Shown: positions 5,234 to 5,570 of the stretch, piece after piece | Position numbering within the stretch: the stretch's first letter is position 1 | How the letters are laid out: the number at the start of each line of letters is the position of its first letter | DNA from: Rikenellaceae bacterium | GTDB lineage: Bacteria > Bacteroidota > Bacteroidia > Bacteroidales > Rikenellaceae | Length of the DNA: 5,570 bases | Reading direction: 5' to 3' | Assembly (NCBI GenBank): GCA_020859745.1 | Contig: JAJBVQ010000161.1 | Coordinates: 1 to 5,570, forward strand | The notes under the pieces: model-generated | Database searches by the model: none | What the model saw: only the letters and a program-made list of their open reading frames with translations | What the model was told of the DNA's origin: nothing | Translations under genes and position numbers: made by a program

Positions 5234-5570
5234 ATGAAAACCGCGAGAAACATTCTGATCACCGGCGGCGCAGGATTTATCGGGAGCCACGTCGTGCGGC
5301 TTTTTTGTGAGAAATACCCCGATTACCAGGTTTACAACCTCGACAAACTCACCTATGCCGGGAATCTGGAGAACCTCAAAGACGTGGCGGAAAGTTGCCC
5401 CAACTACCACTTTATCAAAGGCGATATTTGCGATCTGGAGCATATCCGGCGCATCTTCGCCGACCATAAGATCGACGGCGTAATTCACCTCGCTGCCGAG
5501 AGCCATGTCGACCGCGCCATCAAAGACCCCTTCGCCTTCGCACAGACCAACGTGCTCGGAACCCTCGCTC
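5234..5570 (+). CDS. rmlB: dTDP-glucose 4,6-dehydratase RmlB, N-terminal fragment
   Basis: The gene runs off the right edge; 112 codons from the ATG at 5234 are visible. The start MKTARNILITGGAGFIGSHV contains the NAD-binding Rossmann motif (G11, G14, G17). It is followed by LDKLTYAGNLENL (37 onward), KGDICD (62-67) and HLAAESHVDRAI (85-96), all diagnostic for RmlB among extended short-chain dehydrogenases. The known reaction turns dTDP-glucose into dTDP-4-keto-6-deoxyglucose in the cytoplasm, the second step towards dTDP-L-rhamnose and other deoxysugars for surface polysaccharides. The Tyr-Lys catalytic pair lies beyond the window. I chose 5234 because family members start directly before the Rossmann strand. 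The frame is also open from an ATG at 5150, 7 nt after mscL, which would add 28 residues. The short distance suggests co-transcription with mscL. Codons are C-rich, as in mscL. Confidence 0.92.
   Translation, partial: MKTARNILITGGAGFIGSHVVRLFCEKYPDYQVYNLDKLTYAGNLENLKDVAESCPNYHFIKGDICDLEHIRRIFADHKIDGVIHLAAESHVDRAIKDPFAFAQTNVLGTLA

Overview
The window looks like a chromosomal segment from a Bacteroidota gut-type bacterium, most likely Bacteroidales and possibly Alistipes-like. Three things suggest this: an exact Bacteroidota-type promoter (TTTG, 20 nt, TATATTTG), a DUF4435 protein with the MGRRL-type N-terminus typical of Bacteroidales, and a fused OlsF-type acyltransferase. The lineage is inferred from protein style and was not checked by a search.

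Layout, with every gene on the + strand. (1) 1-332: C-terminal end of the tRNA-modification protein MnmG. (2) 333-445: an intergenic region with a perfect 20-bp palindrome matching the ParB-binding site parS, followed by a clear promoter. (3) 446-2296: a bifunctional acyltransferase with a PlsC-like domain fused to an OlsB-like GNAT domain, probably for aminolipid synthesis. (4) 2294-2590: repeat element copy 1, bounded by inverted repeats and full of stem-loops. (5) 2595-2610: a second parS-like site, 2 nt before the next start codon. (6) 2613-3593: a DUF4435 protein with Toprim-like acidic motifs. (7) 3594-3673: a short spacer. (8) 3674-4249: a small lipoprotein of unknown function. (9) 4257-4708: repeat element copy 2, in the opposite orientation to copy 1. 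(10) 4720-5142: the mechanosensitive channel MscL. (11) 5234-5570: the start of RmlB (dTDP-glucose 4,6-dehydratase), cut by the window edge.

The genes do not form one pathway. MnmG, MscL and RmlB are housekeeping or envelope functions, and the acyltransferase, lipoprotein, MscL and RmlB share only a loose envelope theme. The least ordinary content lies between the genes. Two parS-type sites lie 2.2 kb apart, which suggests a centromere-like, origin-proximal region. Two related inverted-repeat elements each fill almost a whole intergenic gap and share a stem with a GNRA-type tetraloop. The G/C strand bias of coding sequence flips at both elements, so they may mark rearrangement endpoints. No tRNA, rRNA, CRISPR array or transposase gene was seen.
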